Shown: positions 29,006 to 37,970 of the stretch, in pieces
How positions within the stretch are numbered: the stretch's first letter is position 1
Layout of the letters: each line of letters starts with the position of its first letter
NCBI GenBank assembly: GCA_035629775.1
Contig: DASPHG010000059.1
Coordinates: 1-47,589, forward strand
Source: DASPHG01 sp035629775
GTDB lineage: Bacteria > Actinomycetota > Thermoleophilia > Solirubrobacterales > Thermoleophilaceae
Length of the DNA: 47,589 bases
Reading direction: 5' to 3'
Notes under the pieces: model-generated
Seen by the model: only the letters and a program-made list of their open reading frames with translations
The model's database searches: none
What the model was told of the DNA's origin: nothing
Position numbers and translations under genes: made by a program

Positions 29006-30388
29006 ATGCGGCGACTGACACAGGAGCGGGGCTTCACGATCGTCGAGATGATGGTCGCGGTCGTCGTGCTCCTCATCGGGGCGCTCGGCACGCTGGCGAT
29101 GCTCGACACGGCGAGCAAGCAGTCGCGCAACGCGAGCGACCGCCAGAACGCGACCGCCCTCGCACGGCAGGTGCTCGAGGAGGCGAAGGGGATTCCGTAC
29201 CGCGACCTCGCTCCGGGCTCGGTCGTCACCCGCATGCGGGAGAACCCCGCGCTCGCGGGCGCGTCGGCCAGCCCGTGGCGGATCGAGCGCGACAACACGG
29301 TCTTCACGGTCCAGGTGCAGGTCTGCTGGCTCGACGAGCCCGCCGACGGCCTGGGCTCCCGCGCATCCGGCAACTTCTGCGCCGGAGAGGGCTCGGGCGG
29401 CTCCGTTGACGGCAACTCGATCGACCACAAGCGCGTGACGGTCTCCGTCACATGGAGCAACAGCTCCGGCAGGGGTACCTCGCGACAGTCGACCCTGGTC
29501 TCGGCGCGCGGCGGAATCGACGCCCCCGGAGTCTCGGCCGTCGAGATGTCGAGCCCTAGCGCCTCGCCGATCACGGATCCGCTCGCCGCGTCCGCCTCAT
29601 TCGTGGCGACGACCACGGAGGGCGCCTCGGCAGTCGTCTGGTCGCTCGACGGCGCGCAGCAGGATGCGGCGACGGGCGACGGAACAAGCTGGGCGTTCGG
29701 CTGGGAGCTCCCGACCGTGGACGGCGTGTACGACGTCTCCGCCCAGGCGTTCGACGCTGCGGGCCTCGGCGGGGAGGTGCGGTCGGTGACGGTCGTCATC
29801 AACCGCTTCGCCCCGCTCGCTCCCCAGGACATGGTCGCGGCCCGGAACAACGGCCTGGTGGAAACCCAGTGGTCGGCAAACCGCGAGCGCGACGTGATCG
29901 GCTACCGCGTGTACCGCCAGGAGGCCACCGGGGCGGCCGAGGTCGTCTGTGACTTCACGACCGCCCCGAAGTGCGTCGACCAGACCCCACCCGTCCAGAC
30001 CGGGCAGCCGCTCGAGTACTGGGCGGTCGCGATCGATCGGGACACCCTGGATCAGCAGCGCGAGGGTGACCCGTCCGAGCGCGTGAACGTCAACACGGCG
30101 AACACGCCGCCGAACGAGCCGCTCTCGCTGACACTGGCCAAGGACGCGGTCGGCAACACCATCCTTCAGTGGACCGCTGCGGCGCTGCCGGACGCCGACG
30201 GCGACGCCATCCAGTCGTACGTCATCTACCGCGACGGGACCGCGATCGCGGATCGCTACGACCAGGTCGCCGGCACCGAGATGACGATGACCGACCACGA
30301 AACGAACGGCGTGACGCACGAATACTGGGTGTCCGCCGTCGATGCGCGGTTCGCCGAGTCCACGCCGCTGGGGCCGGTGAGCGGATGA
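29006..30388 (+). CDS. Prepilin-like protein with fibronectin-type domains
   Basis: A 460-aa protein with a type IV prepilin N-terminus: short basic leader, then G|FTIVEMMVAVVVLLIGALG with the Glu+5 and a long hydrophobic helix, cut by a prepilin peptidase. After a pilin-like region (about 35-170) come Ig/FN3-like repeats (about 180-265, 270-360 and 365-460; WSANRERDVIGYRVYRQEAT is typical FN3). It resembles PilV-like minor pilins in order but is far longer, so it may display an adhesive tip domain. Followed by ATGA overlap with the next minor pilin gene. Confidence 0.83.
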   Translation: MRRLTQERGFTIVEMMVAVVVLLIGALGTLAMLDTASKQSRNASDRQNATALARQVLEEAKGIPYRDLAPGSVVTRMRENPALAGASASPWRIERDNTVFTVQVQVCWLDEPADGLGSRASGNFCAGEGSGGSVDGNSIDHKRVTVSVTWSNSSGRGTSRQSTLVSARGGIDAPGVSAVEMSSPSASPITDPLAASASFVATTTEGASAVVWSLDGAQQDAATGDGTSWAFGWELPTVDGVYDVSAQAFDAAGLGGEVRSVTVVINRFAPLAPQDMVAARNNGLVETQWSANRERDVIGYRVYRQEATGAAEVVCDFTTAPKCVDQTPPVQTGQPLEYWAVAIDRDTLDQQREGDPSERVNVNTANTPPNEPLSLTLAKDAVGNTILQWTAAALPDADGDAIQSYVIYRDGTAIADRYDQVAGTEMTMTDHETNGVTHEYWVSAVDARFAESTPLGPVSG

Positions 30389-31266
30389 ACAGGCTGCGCG
30401 ACGAGCGGGGCTTCACGCTCCCCGAGATGCTCGTGGCAGCGATGCTCATGGTGATCGTGATGTCGGCCACGCTGAGCGTGCTCGACCAGGTGACGCGGCT
30501 CGGGAAGACGGCGAACGACCGGGTGGACATGCAGGACCGCGCGCGCCAGACGGGCCGTGAGCTCTCGCGCGCCCTTCGAAACATTGCGCCGTCGCCCGAG
30601 TTCCCGGCGGTGATCGAGCGGTCCGGCGCGTACGACCTCGTCTTCCGCTCGGTCGATCGCCCGCGCGCCAGCGGAAGCAACACGCGCAACCTGCGGCGCG
30701 TCCGGTACTGCCTCGACGCCAGCGACCCGGACCGCGCGCGGCTGCTCGAGCAGACTCAGCGCTGGACCACGACGACGGCGCCGGCACTCCCGGCCTCGAC
30801 CGCATGCCCGTCCACGTCCTGGAGCTCGTCGCGGGTCGTCGGCGACTACATCACGAACCGCTCGGGGGGCACCGACCGCGCCCTCTGGACGTATGGCCGC
30901 ACCGACTCGGGCCTCATCACGGCGGTGACCGTCAACCTTCATTTGAACGCGAACCCGGCGAACAGCGCGGAGGAGTCGTCCCTCGAGACCGGCGTGTACC
31001 TGCGCAACCAGAACCGGGCGCCGACCGCGCTCTTCACCGGCGCAGCGGTCGGCACGAGCCACGTCCTCCTGAACGGCTCGACCTCCTCGGATCCCGAGGG
31101 CGATCCACTCACCTACTTCTGGTTCGTGAACGGGGCCGAGGTCGGGCGCGGGCTGATCTTCGACTACGCCGCGCCGGCGGGCGGCACCTACGAGGTTCGT
31201 CTCGACGTGCGCGACGCGAGCGGCCTGCTCGGCCGGTCGCCGACCCAAACGGTGGTGCTGCCATGA
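30385..31266 (+). CDS. Prepilin-like protein (PilW-like) with PKD-type domain
   Basis: A 293-aa protein with leader MNRLRDERG and the prepilin motif G|FTLPEMLVAAMLMVIVMSA. The central region has two Cys (RYCLDAS, TACPSTS). The last 85 residues (APTALFTGAAVGTSHVLLNG, DPEGDPLTYFWFVNG) form a PKD-like beta domain. It occupies the PilW position between PilV-like and PilX-like genes and overlaps both by 4 bases. Minor pilins prime pilus assembly; the PKD domain suggests a surface-binding function. Confidence 0.83.
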   Translation: MNRLRDERGFTLPEMLVAAMLMVIVMSATLSVLDQVTRLGKTANDRVDMQDRARQTGRELSRALRNIAPSPEFPAVIERSGAYDLVFRSVDRPRASGSNTRNLRRVRYCLDASDPDRARLLEQTQRWTTTTAPALPASTACPSTSWSSSRVVGDYITNRSGGTDRALWTYGRTDSGLITAVTVNLHLNANPANSAEESSLETGVYLRNQNRAPTALFTGAAVGTSHVLLNGSTSSDPEGDPLTYFWFVNGAEVGRGLIFDYAAPAGGTYEVRLDVRDASGLLGRSPTQTVVLP

Positions 31267-32423
31267 GCGCGATCCGCGCACGGCTGCGCCAGGAGGACGG
31301 CTGGGGGCTCGTCTCGAGCGTCCTCGTCCTCGGCATCCTCATCTCGCTGACGCTGCCGCTGCTCTCGCTGGTCGACGCCCAGCAGACGCAGTCGGCGCAC
31401 GAGCGGAAGTCGGAGAGCTCCTTCAACCTCGCGGAGGCCGCGCTCGACGCGTCGGTGTTCGTGCTCGGGAAGGCCTGGCCGGGTGCGGCGAGCGGCGCAT
31501 ACCCGGCGAGCTGCACCTCGGCCTCGACCAGCCTCAACTGCCCGAGCGCGAGCCTTCTCGCGCGCACCTTCAGCGGCGGCGACTACACGAACCGCGCCTG
31601 GTCGGTCCAGGTGCGCGACGACACCGGGACCGAGTACTACGACCCGGCCGTGGTGCCGTCGCTCCCGAGCTGGGACGCGAACGACAACGGCAAGATGTGG
31701 GTGCGCGCCGACGCGCGCGCAACAGACGGGGAGCGGTCGGTCGTCCTGCTCGTGAAGCGCATCGAGTCGACGATCCAGTTCCCCAGGAACGCGGTCACCG
31801 CCGGCTGGTTCCAGAGCACCAACAACGGCAACAAGGTCATCGTAGACACGAAGGGGAACGCCGCGCAGCCGGCGCCCGTCGCGGTCCGCTGTCCGGGGCA
31901 GTCACCCCACTGCCTCGAGTACAGGCCGGGTCAGATTTCGCCCGACACGACGACGACGGAGTACCCCGGCGAGACGATCGTGACGCCCGAGACGCTGGAG
32001 ACCTTCCGCGCCCAGGCGAAGGCACTCGGCACGTACTACGCGTCGGGCTGCCCGTCGTCGATCACCGGAGAGATGGTCTTCGTCGAGAGCGGCGACTGCA
32101 GCTACGCCGGCGGCGGAAAGGCGAACTCCGCGACCGCTCCGGGGACGCTCGTCATCGCGAGCGGAACACTGTACCTGGGCGGCAACGTGACGTTCTACGG
32201 GCTCGTCTACGGCGCGAACCTCCAGGGCTCCACCGGTGAGGTGGTCAGGACCCAGGGATCGGCGACGATCGTCGGGGCGGTCGCGGTCGATGGCGACGGC
32301 GGACTGTCGGCCGGTTCGAGCAAGCTGAACGTCGTCTACGCGGAGGGCGTCTTCGGAAGCCTCACAGCGTTCAGCGGCGCTGCCCCGGTACAGGGTTCCT
32401 GGCGCGAGCTCCCCGCGTCCTGA
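31263..32423 (+). CDS. PilX-like pilus-associated membrane protein
   Basis: A 386-aa protein. The N-terminus (RQEDGWGLVSSVLVLGILIS) has a hydrophobic helix like PilX-type proteins but lacks the canonical GFxxxE prepilin site: it reads GWGLVSS, so cleavage is uncertain. The rest is beta-rich with a repeated structure near the C-terminus (TLVIASGTLYLGGNVTFYGL, later ATIVGAVAVDGDGGL) like the polymer-forming or DUF-type domains of PilX_N proteins. Last gene of the rightward pilus group. Probable role in assembly or surface presentation. Confidence 0.72.
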   Translation: MSAIRARLRQEDGWGLVSSVLVLGILISLTLPLLSLVDAQQTQSAHERKSESSFNLAEAALDASVFVLGKAWPGAASGAYPASCTSASTSLNCPSASLLARTFSGGDYTNRAWSVQVRDDTGTEYYDPAVVPSLPSWDANDNGKMWVRADARATDGERSVVLLVKRIESTIQFPRNAVTAGWFQSTNNGNKVIVDTKGNAAQPAPVAVRCPGQSPHCLEYRPGQISPDTTTTEYPGETIVTPETLETFRAQAKALGTYYASGCPSSITGEMVFVESGDCSYAGGGKANSATAPGTLVIASGTLYLGGNVTFYGLVYGANLQGSTGEVVRTQGSATIVGAVAVDGDGGLSAGSSKLNVVYAEGVFGSLTAFSGAAPVQGSWRELPAS

Positions 32424-32527
32424 TCCTGGACGGATGACCTATGCCGCAGGGGGGCTGCCTCAGAGCCCGCCGAGCGCGCTCCGATGGGGGAAAAGGCCCT
32501 CCTGGCGCGCCCACCGCGCTCAACGCC

Positions 32528-34786
32528 ATGAAACGACAGACCCTCCGACTTACAGCTCTTGCAGCCTTCATCCTCGTCGCGGTTCTCGCGGCGGGCGGCT
32601 CGGCGATCGCCCGCCTGGGCGACGACGGCCGCAACAGCCTCCGTCCGGTCGGGGATCTTCCCGGCGGGACGTCCCAGGGGGCGCCGGTGGCGGTGGACGA
32701 GGGTCCGGACGAGCCGGCCGCGAAGCCGAAGCCCGCGCCGAAGCCGGCCCCGAAGCCGCAGCCCGCCCCCAAGCCGAAGCCTCAGCCCAAGCCGCGTCCG
32801 CAGCCCAAGCCGCAGGGGCCCTCGCGCGCCGAGATCCGCCGCCGCGAGGCCGCCGAGCGCCGCGCCGCCGAGCGCCGTGACCGCCGCGCCCGTGCGCGCC
32901 AGGAGCATGCCGCCGAGCGCCGCGCCGAGCGTCAGGCGGCGCTCGAGGCCGAGCGCGCCGAGCGCAAGGCCCAGAAGGAGGTCGAGGAGGCAGCGGCCGA
33001 GATGGACCTGCTGCCCGCGCCCTCGCCGACCACCACGGTCCCCAACTTCGTCATCCAGCGCTTCCGCATCCCGATCTTCCTGCTGCCGATCTACCAGGCC
33101 GCCGGCATCCAGTACGGGATCCGCTGGGAGGTCCTCGCCGCGATCAACGAGATCGAGACCGACTACGGGCGCAACCTGAACGTCTCCTCCGCCGGCGCGG
33201 TGGGCTGGATGCAGTTCATGCCCGCCACCTGGAAGGCGTACGGCACCGACGCGAACCGCGACGGCAAGCGCGACCCGTACAACCCCGTCGACGCGATCTT
33301 CGCCGCGGCGCGCTACCTGAACGCCGCGGGCGCCGAGACCGACCTGCGCACGGCGATCTTCGCCTACAACCACGCCGACTGGTACGTCGCCGACGTGCTC
33401 GAGCGAGCGGAATCGATCGCCGCGATGCCGAGCGCGATGGTCGGTGCCCTCACCGGACTCGCCGACGGCCGCTTCCCGGTCCGTGGCCACGCGACGTATG
33501 ACGGCGCACTCGACCGCAACTCGGCGCTCGAGCATGTCCAGAACGGCGAGAGCCCGGCGCGCATCGTGAACGACACCGAGGACCGCGAGTACGTCGACAT
33601 CGAGGGCCAGCCGGGGGCAAAGGTCATCAGCGTCAGCGACGGCGTCATCAAGCGCATCCTTCGCACCGAGGACGGCCGCTGGGTCGGGTTCGTCATCGAG
33701 GACAGCTACGGCAACCGCTACGGCTACGACGGCATCGGCCGCGTGGCCAAGGGCTTCTATGTCACCGGCAAGCGCGAGGGCGAGCGCAAGTTCGTCCGTC
33801 TGCGCAAGGACGTGAGCGTCGCCGGCGGGACGCCGATCGGCCGCCTGTCGCACCGCTCGCCGGTGCTTCGCTTCAGCATCCGCCCGGCGGGCGAGGACGC
33901 CCCGCTCGTGGATCCGAAGCCGATGCTCGACGGCTGGCGTCTGCTCGAGCAGACGGCCGTCTACCGGCCCTCCGGCAAGAGCGTCCTGCACCCCGGCGAC
34001 GAGGACTCGACCCTCTCGGTCGGCCAGGCAATCCTCCTGCCGAAGACGCTGCTCGCGCGCCGCGTACTCGCCGACAGCCGCATCCAGATCCACTCGTGCG
34101 GGCGCACCGACATCGAGACCGGCCGGATCGATCGGCGCATCCTCGCAGTGCTCGCCTACCTCGCGGAGAGCGGACTGCACCCCACGGTCACCTCGCTCCA
34201 GTGCGGCCGGATCGGCTCCATCACGACGTCCGGGAACCTCTCGCATCACTCGACCGGAACCGCCGTCGACATCGCGGCCATCAACGGTGTCCCGATCCTC
34301 GGCCATCAGCAGCCGGGCGGCGTGACGGACCGCGCGGTGCGCGCGATCATGCGCCTCCAGGGCTCACTGGCCCCCGCCCAGATCATCTCATTGCTCGACC
34401 TGGGCGGAGCGACCTTCGCGATGGGCGACCACCACGACCACATCCACGTCGGGTACCAGCCCGGCACCGACACCGGGCACGGGCATGGTGGCGCGCCCGT
34501 CGGCGCGGCCACCGCGATCCTCGAGGCGAGCCAGTGGGACGAGGTAGTCAACCGCGTGGGCGCGATCAAGAACCCGCGCATCCGCGAGCGCGTCGTCTGG
34601 CACAAGCCCGCGAACGAGTCGTGCAAGTACGAGCGTGCCCGCGACGTCCAGGGCCAGCGCGCACAGACGAAGCCGCTCGAGAGCCTGGCCGATCTCGCCG
34701 GCGCCGACACGCCGCTGCTCGAGGTCGTGCAGCTCTACTCGCCGCCGCGGCCCTGCTATGGGTTCGGCACGCCTGGCACGCTTTAG
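32528..34786 (+). CDS. Secreted bifunctional peptidoglycan hydrolase (transglycosylase plus M15-like)
   Basis: A 752-aa protein with a signal/anchor helix (about 8-28). A KP/QP-repeat wall-spanning linker (about 65-97) is followed by an Arg/Glu-rich helix (99-157). An MltB-like transglycosylase domain (about 175-290) has catalytic Glu210 in NEIETDYG and the block AVGWMQFMPATW. A middle beta-domain (about 345-470) resembles M23-like folds (GAKVISVSDGVIKRILRTED) but lacks visible zinc ligands. The C-terminal M15/VanY-like domain (about 545-650) has HHSTGTAVD (His573/574, Asp581) and DHIHVG (His638/640). It follows the pilus genes by about 100 bases and may open the wall for pili, but that link is inferred. 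Confidence 0.85.
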   Translation: MKRQTLRLTALAAFILVAVLAAGGSAIARLGDDGRNSLRPVGDLPGGTSQGAPVAVDEGPDEPAAKPKPAPKPAPKPQPAPKPKPQPKPRPQPKPQGPSRAEIRRREAAERRAAERRDRRARARQEHAAERRAERQAALEAERAERKAQKEVEEAAAEMDLLPAPSPTTTVPNFVIQRFRIPIFLLPIYQAAGIQYGIRWEVLAAINEIETDYGRNLNVSSAGAVGWMQFMPATWKAYGTDANRDGKRDPYNPVDAIFAAARYLNAAGAETDLRTAIFAYNHADWYVADVLERAESIAAMPSAMVGALTGLADGRFPVRGHATYDGALDRNSALEHVQNGESPARIVNDTEDREYVDIEGQPGAKVISVSDGVIKRILRTEDGRWVGFVIEDSYGNRYGYDGIGRVAKGFYVTGKREGERKFVRLRKDVSVAGGTPIGRLSHRSPVLRFSIRPAGEDAPLVDPKPMLDGWRLLEQTAVYRPSGKSVLHPGDEDSTLSVGQAILLPKTLLARRVLADSRIQIHSCGRTDIETGRIDRRILAVLAYLAESGLHPTVTSLQCGRIGSITTSGNLSHHSTGTAVDIAAINGVPILGHQQPGGVTDRAVRAIMRLQGSLAPAQIISLLDLGGATFAMGDHHDHIHVGYQPGTDTGHGHGGAPVGAATAILEASQWDEVVNRVGAIKNPRIRERVVWHKPANESCKYERARDVQGQRAQTKPLESLADLAGADTPLLEVVQLYSPPRPCYGFGTPGTL

Positions 34787-34788
34787 GC

Positions 34789-35358
34789 GTGCCCGACGGA
34801 CAAGCCGGCGAGATCGACCGCCTGTACGCGCTCCCGCTGGAGGAGTTCACGTCCGAGCGCGATGAGCTGGCCAAGCGCCTGCGGAAGGACGGCGACCGCG
34901 ACGCGGCCGCCGCGGTCAAGGCACTGAAGAAGCCGTCGGTCGCCGCGTGGGCCGTCAACCAGGTGCGCCGCGACCGTCCCGACGACGTCCGCCGGCTGGT
35001 GGAGGTGACCGAGGAGCTCCACCGCGTCTACGCCGGGATCTCGTCCGCGGGAGCGCGCGAGCGGCTGGTCGAGGCGGCCGACATGCAGCGCGACCTGATT
35101 CGCGACCTCGTGCGGTGCGCGCGACAGCTGCTCGAGGCGGGGGGTCACCCGGCGAGCGAGACCACGCTCACGAAGGTGGCCGACACGCTGCGGGCGGCGG
35201 CGCTCGACGAGGACCTGCGTGAGCTGGTGGCGCGGGGCCGGGTCGTGAAGGAGCAGCAGGCGGCGGGACTGGGTCCGCTGGCGACGATGCCGGCGCCGAA
35301 GAAGGGCAGGAAATCCAAGACGAAGGCGAAGCCCAAGCCGGAGAAGCCGAAGGGCTAG
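34789..35358 (+). CDS. Conserved actinobacterial hypothetical protein
   Basis: A 189-aa cytoplasmic, helical protein from GTG 34789, three bases after the hydrolase stop. The opening (GEIDRLYALPLEEFTSERDE, later RKDGDRDAAAAVKALKKPSV, AAWAVNQVRR) is a pattern I have seen in many actinobacterial proteins of unknown function. The C-terminus is Lys/Pro-rich (KKGRKSKTKAKPKPEKPKG), suggesting nucleic-acid contact. Role unknown. Confidence 0.72.
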   Translation: MPDGQAGEIDRLYALPLEEFTSERDELAKRLRKDGDRDAAAAVKALKKPSVAAWAVNQVRRDRPDDVRRLVEVTEELHRVYAGISSAGARERLVEAADMQRDLIRDLVRCARQLLEAGGHPASETTLTKVADTLRAAALDEDLRELVARGRVVKEQQAAGLGPLATMPAPKKGRKSKTKAKPKPEKPKG

Positions 35359-35367
35359 CAAACGCGC

Positions 35368-35397
35368 TCAAGATCGGCCGGAAACTGCCGATCTTGA
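35368..35397. repeat. 11-bp perfect inverted repeat between genes
   Basis: TCAAGATCGGC (35368-35378) and GCCGATCTTGA (35387-35397) with an 8-base loop. There is no T-tract, so it is either a weak terminator for the upstream gene or a protein-binding palindrome before the propeller gene. Confidence 0.55.
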
Positions 35398-35446
35398 CCC
35401 AATCAGGTGCCGCTTCCGTTCTGGTGGGGGAACGCTTCTCCCGTTC

Positions 35447-37459
35447 GTGCTTCTCGCCGTCCTTCTGACGGCGCTGCCCGCGCACGCACGCGTCGTGACG
35501 ATCGGCTCGTCCGGCAGCGGACCTGGAGCGCTGCTCGACCCGAGCGGCATCGCGGTCGCCTCGGACGGCGCCCTCTTCGTCGCCGAGCGCGGTAACGCCC
35601 GCATCCAGAAGCTCGGGCCGACCGGGAATCACCTGATGACCGTGGGGTCGTACGGCACCGGCCCTGGCCAGTTCTCGCCTGCGTGGTCCTCGTTCATGAC
35701 GGCGGAGAGCCCGCTCGACGGGTCGATCTACGCCGCCGACCCATCGACGTCGAGGGTGACTCGGTTCACCTCGGCCGGCGACTTCGCGGGCTCGTGGACT
35801 GTGGGTTCGACCCCGAGCGCCCTCGAAGTCGACCAGGCCGGGGACGTTTGGGTCGCGAACGGCTGGAACCTCGAGCGCCATTCGCCGGATGGGACGCTCG
35901 AAGACTCGTGGCCGGTCACCAATCCGGCGAACGTCCCAATCGACATCAAGGACTTCGCCATCGCCGGGGACAAGGTGTTTGCGCTCGGCTCCTACGACTG
36001 GCAGATCGCCTACCTCACCGTCTACGACCTGGAGGGCGAGGTGGTCGACAGGTGGGAGACCGCGTCGTCGACCCTCGCCGCGATCCACCGGATCGCGGTC
36101 GACGCGGCGGGCGAGAAGGTCTACGGGCTCTCCTTCAGCGAGATTCAGCGATTCGACGCCGAGGGGCAGCTTCAGGGGGCGTTCGCGAACCCGGCGTCCG
36201 GTGACCCGCCCGCGCAAAGCGGAGGGATGTGCGCGGCGACCCCGAGCCGCGGCTACGCCGTGACCTACCCGTCGGCGTTTGCCGACCTGGCCGTCGGTCC
36301 GAACGGCGCGGTGTACGTCACGGACGAGGGACGGGAGCGGATACTGCGCATCGAGCCGCGGCCCGACGCGCGCGTGGCGATCGGCCCGCACCACAACTAC
36401 TTCTACGGGCAGCCCACGCGGATGCCGGGGCAGCACATCATTTTCGACGCGTCCGGCAGCAGAGTGCCGATGGGGCCGGCGGGTGATCACTTCGAGTGGG
36501 ATCTCGACGGCGACGGCACGTTCGAGCTCGACACCGGCTCGACGCCGGTCGCGCGGACGGCCTACGCGGCCGCCGGGGAGCGCACCATGCGCGTCCGGGT
36601 CGGCGCGCCCGACGGCAGCTGGGCCGTCCACACCGAGAAGTTCACGCTTGGCCAGCCGCCGTCCTTTGCGCCGCCGAGCCAGACCTATCTGACACGGCGC
36701 AAGACCACGCTCAACTCCGGCGCCAACGGCATGCTGTGCTCCGAGGTCCTGAGGGTCGAGTGGGACCTGGACGGGGACGGGAGCTTCGAGATCGACGGCG
36801 GCGCCAACCCGAAGCTCGAGACGACCTTCACCAAGCTCGGCGAGCGGCGGATCTCAGTGCGCGTCACGCGCCCCGGCGGGTACGTGCAGGTCGACTCCGC
36901 CGTCCACACGATCCGCCTGGGCCCGCCTCATGGACCGGTCGGCGTCTCGATCAACGACGGCGCGCAGTACACGAAGTCCCCGACCGTGTGGGTGCATCCG
37001 ATCTGGCCGGCGTCGGCGGACTTCCTCTACCTGTCGGACGACGGCAGCTTCAAGCCACATCGGGGCTTCCCCGTGGGTGACCGAATCCGCTGGGCGCTCG
37101 AGTCGAGCGGTCCCGACCGCATGCCGAAGACCGTGTACGTGCGCTTCGGCGACGTCGGTGGCGGAGTCACCTACCAGGACGACATCATCCTCGACCAGGC
37201 GGTACCGGTCGTGAACGGCGTCGAGCCGGTCGAGGATGCGGGCAAGTCCGCCAAGCGGACCTGGCAGGAGATCCGCATCCGCGCGCGGGACAGGGTTTCC
37301 GGGATCGCGGAGATGCAGCTGACGACCAAGCGGCGGAAGCCGGGTGAGTGGCTCAAGTTCAAGCGGCACACCAGCGTGTCCGCGGGCGCGAAGCGGGTGT
37401 TCGTGCGCGTCAAGGATCGCGCCGGCAACCGCTCCCGCTGGCGCAAGGCCAAGCTCTAG
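35447..37459 (+). CDS. Secreted NHL-type beta-propeller protein with PKD-like domains
   Basis: At least 670 aa. An N-terminal hydrophobic export segment (LLAVLLTALPAHA) is followed by NHL-like propeller blades (about 15-310; GIAVASDGALFVAERGNARI is the clearest), two PKD/REJ-like units (about 315-490; FEWDLDGDGTFELD and VEWDLDGDGSFEID) and a C-terminal beta domain with a KRRKPGEW / VRVKDRAGNRSRW ending. GTG 35447 gives a signal peptide without the usual basic start. A GTG at 35408 in another frame (VPLPFWWG) lies just before a G-run, so the 5' end may hold a frame error or a non-standard start. Likely an extracellular binding protein. Confidence 0.75.
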   Translation: MLLAVLLTALPAHARVVTIGSSGSGPGALLDPSGIAVASDGALFVAERGNARIQKLGPTGNHLMTVGSYGTGPGQFSPAWSSFMTAESPLDGSIYAADPSTSRVTRFTSAGDFAGSWTVGSTPSALEVDQAGDVWVANGWNLERHSPDGTLEDSWPVTNPANVPIDIKDFAIAGDKVFALGSYDWQIAYLTVYDLEGEVVDRWETASSTLAAIHRIAVDAAGEKVYGLSFSEIQRFDAEGQLQGAFANPASGDPPAQSGGMCAATPSRGYAVTYPSAFADLAVGPNGAVYVTDEGRERILRIEPRPDARVAIGPHHNYFYGQPTRMPGQHIIFDASGSRVPMGPAGDHFEWDLDGDGTFELDTGSTPVARTAYAAAGERTMRVRVGAPDGSWAVHTEKFTLGQPPSFAPPSQTYLTRRKTTLNSGANGMLCSEVLRVEWDLDGDGSFEIDGGANPKLETTFTKLGERRISVRVTRPGGYVQVDSAVHTIRLGPPHGPVGVSINDGAQYTKSPTVWVHPIWPASADFLYLSDDGSFKPHRGFPVGDRIRWALESSGPDRMPKTVYVRFGDVGGGVTYQDDIILDQAVPVVNGVEPVEDAGKSAKRTWQEIRIRARDRVSGIAEMQLTTKRRKPGEWLKFKRHTSVSAGAKRVFVRVKDRAGNRSRWRKAKL

Positions 37460-37965
37460 CCGCCGTAGTTCTTGCGGCGGAACACGTCGGTCGCCACCGA
37501 CTCGACGCGATCCAGGAAGAGCAGCCCGTCGAGATGGTCGATCTCGTGCTGGAGGCAGCGTGCCTCGAAGGCCTCGCTCTCGACCGCGACGGCGTTGCCC
37601 TCCGGCGTCGTCGCCTCCACGCGCACGGTTGTCGCACGCCGCACGTTCGCGGTGAGGTGGGGGATCGAGAGGCAGCCCTCGCGCCCGACCTCGGCGCCCT
37701 CGGTCGCCACGATCACCGGGTTGACCAGGAGGAGCAGGCCGTTCTGAGTCGTGGCCTTCTTGTGGCCGGTCACGTCCACGGCGATCATTCGCACGAGGTG
37801 GTCGAGCTGGGGCGCGGCGATGCCGACGCAGTGCCCGAACGACTCCATGGTGTCCATCAGGTCGCGCGCGACCGCCGTGATGACCTCACCGTCGTCTGGG
37901 CCCAGGTCCCGCGCCTCTCGCTTCAGGGAGGGGTGCGGGTAGCGGAGGACCTCGCGGACCGCCAC
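37456..37965 (-). CDS. def: Peptide deformylase
   Basis: A 169-aa metalloenzyme that removes the formyl group from nascent N-terminal Met. All three motifs are present: CVGIAAPQ (46-53; the usual first Gly is Cys46), EGCLSIP (metal ligand Cys98) and HEIDH (His140, Glu141, His144). Start GTG 37965; the frame extends further but without family similarity. It lies 5 bases downstream of the ACT-domain gene, likely co-transcribed, and converges on the propeller gene with a 4-base overlap. Confidence 0.93.
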   Translation of the reverse strand: MAVREVLRYPHPSLKREARDLGPDDGEVITAVARDLMDTMESFGHCVGIAAPQLDHLVRMIAVDVTGHKKATTQNGLLLLVNPVIVATEGAEVGREGCLSIPHLTANVRRATTVRVEATTPEGNAVAVESEAFEARCLQHEIDHLDGLLFLDRVESVATDVFRRKNYGG

Positions 37966-37970
37966 TCGGC

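Noticed and set aside
34096..34780. Long Arg-rich frames in shadow of real genes (for example within the hydrolase gene)
   Set aside because: They arise from the high-GC codon pattern of the true frame and have extreme Arg/Pro/Ala composition.
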